64,000 nt of DNA from Marinobacter goseongensis (GCF_023156235.1 NZ_JAKZAI010000002.1:1-64000); one strand, 5' to 3'. Positions 10,035 through 18,602 are shown, counted from the stretch's first letter. Notes: generated by a model not told the origin, from the letters alone. Program-made: numbers and translations.

Positions 10035-10559
10035 ATGAGAACGTGGGCGTTAGTGGCATTGATGAGTTTGCTGGCGGGCTGCACCAGCGTGCCGGAGGGC
10101 ATTGAACCGGTTCGCGGTTTTGATGCGGATCGGTACCTCGGCTCCTGGTATGAAATCGCCAGGCTGGATCATTCCTTCGAGCGCGGCCTGAGCAACGTCC
10201 GGGCGGACTACAGCCGTAACGCAGATGGCAGTATCAAGGTCACTAACCGTGGCTACAACAGTGAGGAAGGTAAGTGGGAACAGGCGGATGGACGCGCGGT
10301 GTTTGTGGGTGACGACAGCACCGGTCACCTGAAAGTTTCGTTTTTCGGACCCTTCTACGCCTCCTATGTGGTATTCGAACTGGAACAGGAGGACTATTCC
10401 TACGCTTACGTGACCGGCTACAACCGTGAGTACCTGTGGTTTCTCTCACGCACGCCCGAGGTCAGTGACGACGCTCTTGAGGCGTTCAGGGCGCGCGCCA
10501 GGGCGGAGGGTTTTGATCTCGATGAGTTGATCGTGGTAGAGCAGGAGAAGAACATTTAA
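10035..10559 (+). CDS. Outer-membrane lipocalin, Blc-like
   Basis: This 174-residue lipoprotein has a short signal and a LLAGC lipobox with Cys16. It is followed by the lipocalin signature GSWYEIARL near residue 36 and the eight-stranded barrel pattern ending in TGYNREYLWFLSR. Bacterial lipocalins (Blc) bind lysophospholipids or fatty acids in the outer membrane. The start is fixed by a strong GGGAGCAGGG site. It is divergent from the pseudouridine synthase and stands alone. Confidence 0.9.
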   Translation: MRTWALVALMSLLAGCTSVPEGIEPVRGFDADRYLGSWYEIARLDHSFERGLSNVRADYSRNADGSIKVTNRGYNSEEGKWEQADGRAVFVGDDSTGHLKVSFFGPFYASYVVFELEQEDYSYAYVTGYNREYLWFLSRTPEVSDDALEAFRARARAEGFDLDELIVVEQEKNI

Positions 10560-10645
10560 GAAGCGAACCAAAACCCGGAGATAACGACTGCCCCCGCACG
10601 TCGAGATTATTTACAGTCGTCTGTATCACGTACCGGGGCACAGGT

Positions 10646-11200
10646 TTAGTGTTTCTTTGCTCTGAGGGAGTAGCGCCTCAGACCAATAACCCCGAGGCCG
10701 AGTCCAAGTAATGACAGCGTGGCAGGTTCCGGGACGATGATCTTCTCGCCTGGCATCCATTCTCCAATATAGGCGTTCGAGTGGTTTTCGGTTGAAAAAA
10801 TGAAATGCTGACCATCCGTGCCGTTGTTGAGAAAATGGGCCGGATTGCCATTGATCGGCATTGTGGCCTCAAGAAACATGTTTATGCTGGTGCCGTCGGG
10901 CACGGCGCCTTCCATGAATGAATTGATGCCGTAGTAGCCCGATCCATCCTGGTTTAACCACCTGAACTGGGCTGTAATGTCCGCTCCTCCCTGAAAATCG
11001 ATATCAAAAAACCGTGTCGTATAGCGAAGCTTTGTGATCTGACGCGAGTCTGCGTCAACCAGGAGCGTCATGTCGGCGCGATCCGTTGCTCCCCCAGGGG
11101 TGCCGGTGCGCTCTTTTGTCAGAACCTCAAACGTGTATTGAATCAGTGTGGCTTCAGCCTGAGCGGAAAGAAACAGCATTGTTATCAGAATCCATTTCAT
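10646..11200 (-). CDS. PEP-CTERM sorting domain protein
   Basis: The 184-residue secreted protein has an N-terminal signal peptide (about residues 1-18). Its C-terminal sorting signal spans 156-184: VPEP, a glycine/leucine-rich transmembrane segment, then arginines. PEP-CTERM proteins are cut and anchored by exosortase and are typically exported with extracellular polysaccharide. The central part has no recognised enzyme motif. Upstream, an exact-spacing sigma-54 promoter is present (11236-11251) followed by a GGGAG ribosome site, linking it to the PrsK/PrsR system found at 31-34 kb. No exosortase gene is visible in this window. Confidence 0.88.
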   Translation of the reverse strand: MKWILITMLFLSAQAEATLIQYTFEVLTKERTGTPGGATDRADMTLLVDADSRQITKLRYTTRFFDIDFQGGADITAQFRWLNQDGSGYYGINSFMEGAVPDGTSINMFLEATMPINGNPAHFLNNGTDGQHFIFSTENHSNAYIGEWMPGEKIIVPEPATLSLLGLGLGVIGLRRYSLRAKKH

Positions 11201-11235
11201 TGGTCGTGCTCCCTGAATTACTGAAAAAGTTCGAC

Positions 11236-11251
11236 AGCAAGGATCAGGCCA
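11236..11251 (-). promoter_or_regulatory. Sigma-54 promoter of the PEP-CTERM gene at 10646
   Basis: On the minus strand the sequence is TGGCCTGATCCTTGCT, giving GG and GC elements separated by exactly 10 nt as sigma-54 requires. The predicted transcript would start about 26 nt before the ATG at 11200, leaving room for the GGGAG ribosome site. It matches a second such promoter before the PEP-CTERM gene at 30033. Confidence 0.72.
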
Positions 11252-11433
11252 CCGTCAATAAATCAGGGACTTACTGCCGTGTACCCAGGTCAACTGTAAG
11301 GAAGTTTGACGCGCCGGGATGACGGCGCGACCCGGGCGAACTGCTGGTGGCGGGGATGGGGGATTAAAGCGAACACGCACAAAAAAAGCCAGCTCTCACG
11401 CATTACGCAAGCAACTGACTTTCTTCACAGAGG

Positions 11434-11510
<77 letters not shown>

Positions 11511-11564
11511 GTCTCTGCAACGGGGACGAAATATACTGATTCCGGCTGTGTGGGTCAACCACTT

Positions 11565-12515
11565 TTATACGGGCTTTCGGTGGCGCAGCCAGCCTTTCAG
11601 TGCCTTGCTGATCACCCCCCAACGGTTGACCAGCAACGCAGCAAAAATCAGCCCGCAACCGGCGAGTTGTGAGGCAACCATGGTTTCGGAGAACCAGCCG
11701 GCGGCAAACAGGGCGACCCACACCGGTTCCAGCACCAGAATAACGACGCCATGGCTGTTGGCCGACAGGCTCTGGGCGTAGGTCTGCAGCAGGAAGCGCC
11801 CGGCGGTGCCGATGACCGCGCTGGCGAAAATCCACCACACCAGAATCGGGGAAAATGCTTCCGCCGCCGGTGTCCAGGACTCCAGCAGTAAGGATTCGAT
11901 CAGGGTCAGCACGCCAACGGTGAGTAACGCGATGGCGGTCAGGGGCAGGGCGGGAACCCGATGTTTCTCGACCGATTCACCGCGGCGGTTAATGACCGTC
12001 CGTTGGTTGGCGGCGCGGGTGTTCAGAGTAAAGTACAAGGCAAAGATGAACGCGGCCATCACGAAGAACAGCTGACCGAGCTCTGGACGAAACCCGTTCT
12101 TGAGTGACAACAGCGCCAGGCCGGCTACGGCAATGGGAATGGCAATCCAGGTGCTTGCCGGTTGAGGTTCCTTGAAGATTACTCGCGCAATGATTGGCAC
12201 GATGACCACCCCGAGGCTGGTCAGAAAGGCGCCCTCGCCAACGTGAGTGCCGTGGAACAGACCCATGATCCAGCAGCTCATGGCAGTACCGAACACCAAC
12301 CCGACACCGACGCTACGGCTCAGTTGATCGGCGGAAAGGCGCTTGAGTGACCGATAGGACACCAGCGCCAGTAGCCCGCCGGCGAGCAAAAACCGCGCAG
12401 CCATAAACAGCAGGGGCGGCATCAACAGGACGGCCTCTTTGGAGAACATCCAGCTGATCGCCGCGAGCAGGGTCACAATGATCAGAAAAAGGTCGGATTT
12501 GTGCGCGTTGGACAT
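11565..12515 (-). CDS. EamA/DMT-family transporter
   Basis: The 316-residue protein has about ten hydrophobic helices in two five-helix halves, the pattern of EamA-domain drug/metabolite transporters. The first half runs from residue 8 to about 150 and the second from about 165 to 305. A charged loop of 35 residues lies between them. The start at 12515 puts the first helix at the N-terminus; a further upstream in-frame ATG adds 16 residues with no membrane character. The family exports amino acids, nucleosides or other metabolites; the substrate here is unknown. It stands alone between tRNA-Val and a 250-nt gene-free stretch. Confidence 0.88.
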   Translation of the reverse strand: MSNAHKSDLFLIIVTLLAAISWMFSKEAVLLMPPLLFMAARFLLAGGLLALVSYRSLKRLSADQLSRSVGVGLVFGTAMSCWIMGLFHGTHVGEGAFLTSLGVVIVPIIARVIFKEPQPASTWIAIPIAVAGLALLSLKNGFRPELGQLFFVMAAFIFALYFTLNTRAANQRTVINRRGESVEKHRVPALPLTAIALLTVGVLTLIESLLLESWTPAAEAFSPILVWWIFASAVIGTAGRFLLQTYAQSLSANSHGVVILVLEPVWVALFAAGWFSETMVASQLAGCGLIFAALLVNRWGVISKALKGWLRHRKPV

Positions 12516-12716
12516 CGGTGTTCCGCTTAACCGGTGAGCAGAAGAAAACAGGAAAGCGGACAATGTATAGTTTGCGAACTAAAAAAGAAAGATCCGCACG
12601 CTGGTGGGTTTGCGGTAGCGGCTGTCGCCCTTCAGCCTGAGCCACTCAGCCTCGTTTTCCAGCAGGCAAGGGATCACAAGGCAATCGGTGGTAAACCAGG
12701 CTCACTGGTCAAAGAG

Positions 12717-12751
12717 CTGGCCTGAGAACCCAAAAGAGTGTCTCAGGCCAG
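12717..12751 (-). terminator. Strong inverted repeat downstream of the yceI gene
   Basis: CTGGCCTGAGA at 12717-12727 pairs perfectly with TCTCAGGCCAG at 12741-12751 over a 13-nt loop. It sits 18 nt after the end of the minus-strand yceI gene and likely ends that operon, although only a short pyrimidine run follows. The rest of the gap back to 12516 shows no gene. Confidence 0.55.
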
Positions 12752-12769
12752 TAATCTTGCGCACAAATG

Positions 12770-13375
12770 CTAGAAGAAGCTGGAATCCTTGATCGCCTCG
12801 AAGCCAAACCTCAGTTTTACTTCATCGCCGACAAGTTCAGGATCCAGGCCGTAGGTCATACCCCAGTCGCTGCGCTTGATGGTGGCTTCTGCACTGATCC
12901 CAAGCGTGTAGTCCTTGTGCCCGATGGGGTACTTGTCGGATTTGTTGAGCGTGACATCCACGTCCACAGGCCGGGTCTTGCCCAGCATGGTGAGATCCCC
13001 GGTCACCGTGCCGGTGTTCTCGCCGGTGGTTTCGAAATCGGTCAGCTCGAACGTGACCTCCGGGTATTTTTTGCTGTCGAGGAAATCCGGTTTACGCAGG
13101 TGTTCGTCGCGTTTGTCGTGGTTGGTGAACACGCTATCGCTGCGGAAAATCAGAGTACCGGAACTGAGTTCGTTGGCCTCTTCATCGAATTCAAAGCGGC
13201 CTTCGATGTCACGGAACATTCCGATCACGGGGGCATAGCCAATGTGCATGACCTCAAACGCCATGGAGAAATGTTCGTCATCTACCACGAATTTTTCCGG
13301 TTCGGCCAGCACCGGCGTTGTCGTCGCCGTCAGCAGTGCCGAAAACAGGGCTGCGTGAGCAAGGTTGGATTTCAT
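12770..13375 (-). CDS. YceI-family periplasmic lipid-binding protein
   Basis: The 201-residue product has a signal peptide ending at PVLA (residue 24) followed by a YceI lipocalin-like barrel: the DDEHFSMAFEVMHIGYAPVIGMF block and the later GKTRPVDVDVTL strand are typical. YceI proteins bind polyisoprenoid or quinone-type lipids in the periplasm. The start codon overlaps the stop of the CDP-alcohol phosphotransferase gene by 4 nt (ATGA), so the two are translationally coupled. That coupling suggests the lipid bound is connected with the phosphotransferase or with the divergent cluster at 14228. A perfect inverted repeat follows the gene. Confidence 0.9.
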   Translation of the reverse strand: MKSNLAHAALFSALLTATTTPVLAEPEKFVVDDEHFSMAFEVMHIGYAPVIGMFRDIEGRFEFDEEANELSSGTLIFRSDSVFTNHDKRDEHLRKPDFLDSKKYPEVTFELTDFETTGENTGTVTGDLTMLGKTRPVDVDVTLNKSDKYPIGHKDYTLGISAEATIKRSDWGMTYGLDPELVGDEVKLRFGFEAIKDSSFF

Positions 13376-14097
13376 GTGGGTGTTCTCCTTTGATAAAGCC
13401 AGTGCATGTCCGTCGCGAAGGAATACACGAGCAGAGTCAGTGCAGCGGCCAGGGTCCAGGTCGCAAACCCGGGGCTTGCGGGTGGGAGTACAGCAACCAT
13501 CAGCGTGGCAACCTGCCAGACGCAAACGGTTTTACGGCGAAAGCTGTCGGGAAGCGGATCGTTCAGAAAAGGCAGGAAATGCCCGGCTATGACGAAGGCA
13601 TAGCGCATCAGTCCGAGCAGCAAAACCCACCATCCTGCCTTGTCCAGGGCAATGACCGCGACACACAAACCAAGAATGAAGAGTGCGTCCAGTTCCATGT
13701 CAAAGCGGGCGCCAATGGCGGTTTGTGACCGGGTCTTCCGAGCGATGGCACCGTCGACACCGTCCAGGATCAGTGCCAGCAGGCAAAGTACGCCATAGAG
13801 CCACAGCCACGGTCCCAGCCTGTCGGAGAAGGGCGCCAGGCTGATCAGGGTGATAACCAGGCTTCCGCGTAACAGCGTTGCCCGGTTAGCCCAGCCGAAG
13901 TCGCGGCCGGCAGGCCAGAAGCGGAGCAACAGTCCTGCCATTGTGCCGAATAGCGCAGCGGCGATGGCGTGCAGGAGAGGGCCGGTTTGAGCGATAACAT
14001 CGGCCCCGAACACCAGCGCGGCGGTGACCATGCCCGCCCAGACAATATCCAGGTACGTCGGCCAGCCAACTTGTTCGGAGCGAAGGGGGGAATCCAT
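13372..14097 (-). CDS. CDP-alcohol phosphatidyltransferase family membrane enzyme
   Basis: This 241-residue integral membrane protein has the complete CDP-alcohol phosphotransferase motif DGx2ARx8Gx3Dx3D near residues 115-137, with all the aspartates that hold the catalytic metals. About six hydrophobic helices surround it. Such enzymes swap CMP from a CDP-linked alcohol for another alcohol. The sequence is not close to PgsA or Pss types that I recognise, so donor and acceptor are unknown. It is coupled to the downstream yceI gene by a 4-nt overlap and is divergent from the dehydrogenase at 14228 across a 130-nt shared promoter region. Confidence 0.87.
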   Translation of the reverse strand: MDSPLRSEQVGWPTYLDIVWAGMVTAALVFGADVIAQTGPLLHAIAAALFGTMAGLLLRFWPAGRDFGWANRATLLRGSLVITLISLAPFSDRLGPWLWLYGVLCLLALILDGVDGAIARKTRSQTAIGARFDMELDALFILGLCVAVIALDKAGWWVLLLGLMRYAFVIAGHFLPFLNDPLPDSFRRKTVCVWQVATLMVAVLPPASPGFATWTLAAALTLLVYSFATDMHWLYQRRTPT

Positions 14098-14227
14098 GCT
14101 GTAACCTCGACGTATTTCAACAGGCCTTTCTCAACTATAGTTGTTGAGACTGAGTTTAGTTCCCTACGGCCGGCGGTTTGAAACAGACCTCCGCCCGGCG
14201 GTGAAACCCCCGAAGCAAGGAGGCATT

Positions 14228-15274
14228 ATGTCCCGTTCTGACCCAGAAGTATCCGAAGCCTGCGATGAATCGGGGGTCGCTGACGATTCGGCCACGGAAG
14301 CGTTCTGGGTAACCGGGGCGGGCCGGGGCGCGATTCGTCCTACTGACGTCCGCACGGCCGCAGCACTGACGGCGTCGGAGGCGGCGCAGTCGGTGGTTGA
14401 GGTGGAAACCCTGTATTCCGGCGTGAGCCGGGGCACCGAATCGCTGATTTTCTCCGGTCACGTGCCTCCGGAAGAGTACCAGCGCATGCGCGCGCCTTTT
14501 CAGGAGGGAGAGTTTCCCTATCCGGTGAAGTATGGCTACTGCAATGTCGGCAAGGTCACCGAAGGAGACAAGACCTTGACAGGGCGAACCGTGTTCTCTC
14601 TGTTTCCCCATCAGCGCCGGTTCCGACTCCCGGCGACGGCGGTGATGCCGCTGCCGGATGGCGTACCGCCGGAACGAGCGGTACTGGCGGCAAATATGGA
14701 AACGGCCATCAACGGATTGTGGGATGCAGCGCCCCGGGTCGGAGACCGAATTGCCGTGGTGGGCCTTGGGGTGGTCGGCTTTCTGGTGGCCTGGCTGGCC
14801 AGCCGGATTCCGGGCACGCGGGTAACCGCCATCGATATTAATCCGGCCCGGTCAACGGTAGCCGGGGCACTGGGGCTGGCGTTTGAAACCCGAGCTCAGC
14901 GCGATGATCACGACCTGGTGTTCCACACCAGCGGCCATCCGGACGGTCTGAACACTGCGTTATCCCTGGCCGGTATGGAAGGGCGCATTGTCGAGATGAG
15001 CTGGTTCGGCACCCATGAGGTGTCCGTTGCTCTGGGCGGCGCATTTCACTCCAGACGTCTGGCCATGATCTCCAGTCAGGTCGGACAGATCAGCCCGATC
15101 CAGCGCCCCCGCTGGACCTACCCGGACCGTCTGAAACTGGCGCTGTCTTTGCTCGACAATGCCACGCTGGACGTCCTGATCACTGGCGAAAGCAGGTTTG
15201 AGGATCTGCCTCAGACCATGGCGACGCTGGCCGCTACCACCGATGAGCTTTGCCATCGTATACGTTATAACTGA
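14228..15274 (+). CDS. MDR-superfamily dehydrogenase, BchC-like, without usual zinc ligands
   Basis: The 348-residue protein belongs to the medium-chain dehydrogenase superfamily. It has a Rossmann motif GLGVVG at 179-184 followed by an acidic residue at the end of the second strand (AIDINP), which favours NAD(H). In place of the CGICGTD-type zinc ligand segment it has SGVSRGTES (64-72), and YGYCNVGKV (102-110) stands where GHE normally supplies the histidine. That is the BchC-like subgroup style, and suggests a metal-independent or differently liganded enzyme. The start follows a perfect AAGGAGG site. An in-frame ATG 87 nt upstream lacks one. It opens a run with the PTPS-like, glycosyltransferase and flippase-like genes. 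Confidence 0.85.
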   Translation: MSRSDPEVSEACDESGVADDSATEAFWVTGAGRGAIRPTDVRTAAALTASEAAQSVVEVETLYSGVSRGTESLIFSGHVPPEEYQRMRAPFQEGEFPYPVKYGYCNVGKVTEGDKTLTGRTVFSLFPHQRRFRLPATAVMPLPDGVPPERAVLAANMETAINGLWDAAPRVGDRIAVVGLGVVGFLVAWLASRIPGTRVTAIDINPARSTVAGALGLAFETRAQRDDHDLVFHTSGHPDGLNTALSLAGMEGRIVEMSWFGTHEVSVALGGAFHSRRLAMISSQVGQISPIQRPRWTYPDRLKLALSLLDNATLDVLITGESRFEDLPQTMATLAATTDELCHRIRYN

Positions 15275-15327
15275 AACATCCTCCACAGAATTCAGCCACA
15301 GACACCCTTGAAGAGGTTTTTGCGTTT

Positions 15328-15726
15328 ATGTACAGCCTGACCGTCAGAGATCATATGATGATTGCCCACAGCTTTCGGGGCGAAATCTTCGGGCCTGCCC
15401 AGGCGCTCCATGGCGCCACTTACGTTGTGGATGTCACGTTTGAGCGGCCGGAACTGGACAGCGACGATCTGATCGTGGATATCGGCCTGGCATCGGATGT
15501 GCTCAAGCAGGTGCTGGCGGACCTCAACATGAAAAACCTCGACGACATCGAGGAATTCCGTGGCCGCAACACCACCACTGAGTTTATGGCTCGTCAGGTG
15601 TTCGAGCGGCTGGCCGCAGCCGTCAGGGCGGGGCATCTGGGCAGCACCGGTGCGGGCCTGACCGGAATGAAAGTGACTCTCGGAGAGTCGCATCTGGCCT
15701 GGGCGAGTTTTCATGGCAGCCTTTGA
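15328..15726 (+). CDS. 6-pyruvoyltetrahydropterin synthase (PTPS/QueD) homologue with altered active site
   Basis: The 132-residue length and fold pattern fit the T-fold PTPS/QueD family. His14 and His28 line up with two of the three zinc ligands and Glu120 with the pterin-anchoring glutamate. The third zinc histidine of the HGH motif is Ala30, the catalytic cysteine four residues before it is Ala24, and the catalytic Asp-His pair is Asn67-Met68 (LNMKNLDD instead of LDHxxLND). Pterin binding could persist, but classical PTPS or QueD chemistry is unlikely. The alignment is by eye. It lies 53 nt after the dehydrogenase and overlaps the glycosyltransferase gene by 14 nt, so the genes are coupled. 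Confidence 0.82.
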   Translation: MYSLTVRDHMMIAHSFRGEIFGPAQALHGATYVVDVTFERPELDSDDLIVDIGLASDVLKQVLADLNMKNLDDIEEFRGRNTTTEFMARQVFERLAAAVRAGHLGSTGAGLTGMKVTLGESHLAWASFHGSL

Positions 15727-17647
15727 CGGCTCCGCTGTGCTGACCGTTCTTGTGCCGGGAGATCCGGACCAGAACACCGGCGGTTACCGCTACGTCGGCC
15801 GGGTGGTGAGCGCGTTGAATGACTCCGGGCACCGAGCCCGGGTGGTCGGGGTGGACGGACGGTTTCCCTGTCCGGACGACACGGCATTGGCAGCGGTCGA
15901 TGAGCAACTGGCACAAATGGCCGATGGGGCAGTGGTGATCCTGGACGGTTTGACCATGGGTGGCATGCCGGAGGTCATTGAGCGCCATGCTGAACGATTG
16001 AATCTTGTTGCGCTGGTTCACCACCCACTGGCGGATGAAACCGGTCTGGAGCCGGATCAGCAGGCCTTGTTTTTCCGCAGTGAGCAACGGGCTCTGGCCG
16101 CTGTGCGTGGCGTTGTAGCAACCAGTGACTACACCGCTGCCCGATTGGCGGATTTCGGTGTGCCTGCAAAGCGGGTCAGGGTGGCGCGGCCCGGTGTGGA
16201 CGCGCTACCGACCGATCATTCGGGGGCGGCCAGTGATACGGACGGTGATTCGGCAACCGTTGAACTGCTCTGTGTGGCCCACTTGTCGCCCCGCAAAGCG
16301 CAGTTGCAATTGGTGGAGGCTCTGGCCGGGCTGGCTCGGTCACCGTGGCATTGCACACTGATTGGTTCAGACCAGCGGCATGCTGAATATGCGGCTCGGG
16401 TAACCGAAGCTGTGGTATCGCTTGGACTGCAGAGCCGGATCACGGTCGCGGGGGAATTGGACAGCCGTGAGGTTGAACAGGCCTATCGATGCGCGGATCT
16501 TTTTGTTTTCCCCTCATTGTATGAAGGCTATGGCATGGCCATCGATGAAGCGCTGGCGGCAGGCCTGCCAGTGGTTACGTCTGACGGGGGCGCGTTGTCC
16601 CGCGTGACGGGTACGCCCGGGGTTCGCACGTATCCGGCCGATGATACCGATGCCTTGACCGGCTTGCTGAGCGAGTTGCTCGGTCAGCCCGAACGGCTGG
16701 TCGCTCTCAGGCGAGACCTCGAGTCTGCGTCAACCAGTGTGCAGACCTGGGAACATACAGCTGAAGCGTTTGTTCAGGCCCTGGCGGAGCTCACCGGTGA
16801 GCGTGACGCCACTCTGTTCGATGCCACCTGGCTGGCGTTGCGCGAACCGGCGGATCATCGTGCCCGTGATCGCGCCCTGACCGAGCAACTGGCGGGCTGG
16901 ATGACCCGGCGCTACCAGGCCGATCAAGACCGGGCGCCGATAGCCATTGCCGATCTTGGCAGTGGTGGCGGCTCGAACGCCCGGTACCTGTCGCCACGCA
17001 TCGGGGTGCCTCAGCACTGGACCCTGCTGGATCAGGACGCCGAGTTGATGGGAATTGCGGAGGCACGACTCGCGTCCCTGGACGTGCCCCTGAAGCCTGT
17101 GATTGCGGACCTGATGCCGGAGACACTGGCGCAATACCTGCCGATGGATGCCGAAGTCATTTCTGCCTCAGCGTTGATTGATCTTGTGTCCAGAGACTGG
17201 CTGGAGGCGTTGGCCGCAGCAGCAGCCGAGCGAAACGCGACGGTGTTCGTAGTGCTCAGTTACGATGGCCATTTCAGCCTTGTTCCCGAGCACCCGGACG
17301 ATGGTCTGATCCGGCAACTGGTGAACGAGCACCAGCATGGCAACAAGGGCGCAGGTGCAGCGCTGGGGCCGGGCGCGACCGCGGTGTTGCAGCAATTGCT
17401 GGAGGTTCACGGTTATCGGGTGTCAACCGGCTATAGCCCTTGGCAACTGGAGGGGTCAGACGCGGAACTTCAGCTCGCCCTGATGGACGGTTGGTGCGCT
17501 GCGGCGACCGAACAGGCGCCGGCGATGGCGGAGCGTATCAGGGGATGGCTGAATGATCGGCGGCACCAGGCCGAGAGGGGCGAGCTCGCCGTCCAGGTCG
17601 GCCACCAGGACCTGTTGGCCTTCCCGTCGGGGGCAAGTGGTGGCTGA
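15713..17647 (+). CDS. GT4 glycosyltransferase fused to a SAM methyltransferase
   Basis: The 644-residue protein has two catalytic domains. Residues about 8-370 form a GT-B glycosyltransferase of family GT4, with the nucleotide-sugar EX7E motif at Glu271 to Glu279 in EGYGMAIDE. Residues about 385-620 form a class I methyltransferase with motif I DLGSGGG from Asp414 and a motif II-like LDQDAEL segment after it. One polypeptide would therefore glycosylate and methylate an acceptor. It has no signal peptide and should be cytosolic. Its start overlaps the PTPS-like gene by 14 nt, and its stop overlaps the next gene by 8 nt, implying one operon. Confidence 0.87.
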   Translation: MAAFDGSAVLTVLVPGDPDQNTGGYRYVGRVVSALNDSGHRARVVGVDGRFPCPDDTALAAVDEQLAQMADGAVVILDGLTMGGMPEVIERHAERLNLVALVHHPLADETGLEPDQQALFFRSEQRALAAVRGVVATSDYTAARLADFGVPAKRVRVARPGVDALPTDHSGAASDTDGDSATVELLCVAHLSPRKAQLQLVEALAGLARSPWHCTLIGSDQRHAEYAARVTEAVVSLGLQSRITVAGELDSREVEQAYRCADLFVFPSLYEGYGMAIDEALAAGLPVVTSDGGALSRVTGTPGVRTYPADDTDALTGLLSELLGQPERLVALRRDLESASTSVQTWEHTAEAFVQALAELTGERDATLFDATWLALREPADHRARDRALTEQLAGWMTRRYQADQDRAPIAIADLGSGGGSNARYLSPRIGVPQHWTLLDQDAELMGIAEARLASLDVPLKPVIADLMPETLAQYLPMDAEVISASALIDLVSRDWLEALAAAAAERNATVFVVLSYDGHFSLVPEHPDDGLIRQLVNEHQHGNKGAGAALGPGATAVLQQLLEVHGYRVSTGYSPWQLEGSDAELQLALMDGWCAAATEQAPAMAERIRGWLNDRRHQAERGELAVQVGHQDLLAFPSGASGG

Positions 17648-18602
17648 ACAGGTCCCTCGGCTTGGCCCGCTGTGGCGTTGGGCCGCGACGGCACTGTTGC
17701 TGCTGGGGCTGCTCTGGTGGCTGGATGTGCCTGAACTGATGGCAGAGCTGGAGCGGTTCCAGCTCTGGGTTGTGGTACCGGCGCTGGCACTCACCGTGGT
17801 GCAGGTGTGCGTATCCGCGTGGCGCTGGCGTTTCACCGCCCGATGCCTGAGTCTCCAGCTGCCGCTGGGCGTGGCGGTCAAGGAATACTATCTCGCCACC
17901 TTTCTGAATCAGGTGTTACCGGGAGGGGTGCTGGGGGATGTGAATCGCGCGTGGCGGCACAGTCTCGACGCAGCCTCCCGCCTCGCATCTGTTCATGCGG
18001 TGGTCATCGAACGGTTGTCGGGGCAGGTGGTGTTGTTTGCCCTGGCCGCTCTGCTGATGGCGGCTGCATTCGCTTTCGGAGGGGGCGTTAACGGCCGCCC
18101 GGCCGCCACCCTGCCAGAGTCCGGAGCGATGGATACCTCCCGCCTGCTGTTTGCTCTGGCTATCTGTCTCGCTCTGTTAGCGGCGGCCGCCGTGATTTTC
18201 CGCACCCGCCTGTTGCGCTACGGACGCCAACTCGCGGGAGATATCCGAGCTGCGCTGCTGCGCTGGCCAGTATGGCTGATTCAGTTGGCTTCATCATTGC
18301 TGGTGGTGGGAAGTTATCTTGCGGTGTTCGTGGTTCTTGCCTTCGGCGCGGGCTACCTGGTCGATGTTGACTCGCTGTTGATACTGCTCGCTCTGTGCAG
18401 CGGTCTGCTGCTCAGTATGGTGATCCCGGTCACCGTGGCCGGTTGGGGGGTCCGGGAGGGCGCCGCAGCCGTTCTCTGGCCCCTGGCGGGCTTGCCCGCG
18501 GAACAGGGCGTTGCACTGAGTATCGGTTATGGCCTGCTGGTGCTGCTGTCCAGCTTGCCGGGCGCGGTGTTCACCTTCAGTTCGGCGGCAACTGCTCGCT
18601 GA
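17640..18602 (+). CDS. Flippase-like membrane protein, lysylphosphatidylglycerol synthase TM family
   Basis: The 320-residue product has about eight hydrophobic helices and the conserved blocks of the LPG synthase TM / UPF0104 family: FLNQVLPGGVLGDVNRAW near residue 85 and the VIPVTVAGWGVREGA segment near 270. MprF's homologous domain flips lipids across the membrane, which makes translocation of a lipid-linked product a reasonable guess. No ATG fits the N-terminus. GTG at 17640 (or 17637) overlaps the preceding stop codon, as expected in a coupled operon. The end overlaps the converging RibD-like gene by 26 nt. Confidence 0.82.
   Translation: MAEQVPRLGPLWRWAATALLLLGLLWWLDVPELMAELERFQLWVVVPALALTVVQVCVSAWRWRFTARCLSLQLPLGVAVKEYYLATFLNQVLPGGVLGDVNRAWRHSLDAASRLASVHAVVIERLSGQVVLFALAALLMAAAFAFGGGVNGRPAATLPESGAMDTSRLLFALAICLALLAAAAVIFRTRLLRYGRQLAGDIRAALLRWPVWLIQLASSLLVVGSYLAVFVVLAFGAGYLVDVDSLLILLALCSGLLLSMVIPVTVAGWGVREGAAAVLWPLAGLPAEQGVALSIGYGLLVLLSSLPGAVFTFSSAATAR

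Noticed and set aside
12534..12725. A small ORF between the DMT transporter and yceI
   Set aside because: It has no ribosome site and no domain, and it overlaps the promoter side of the transporter gene.
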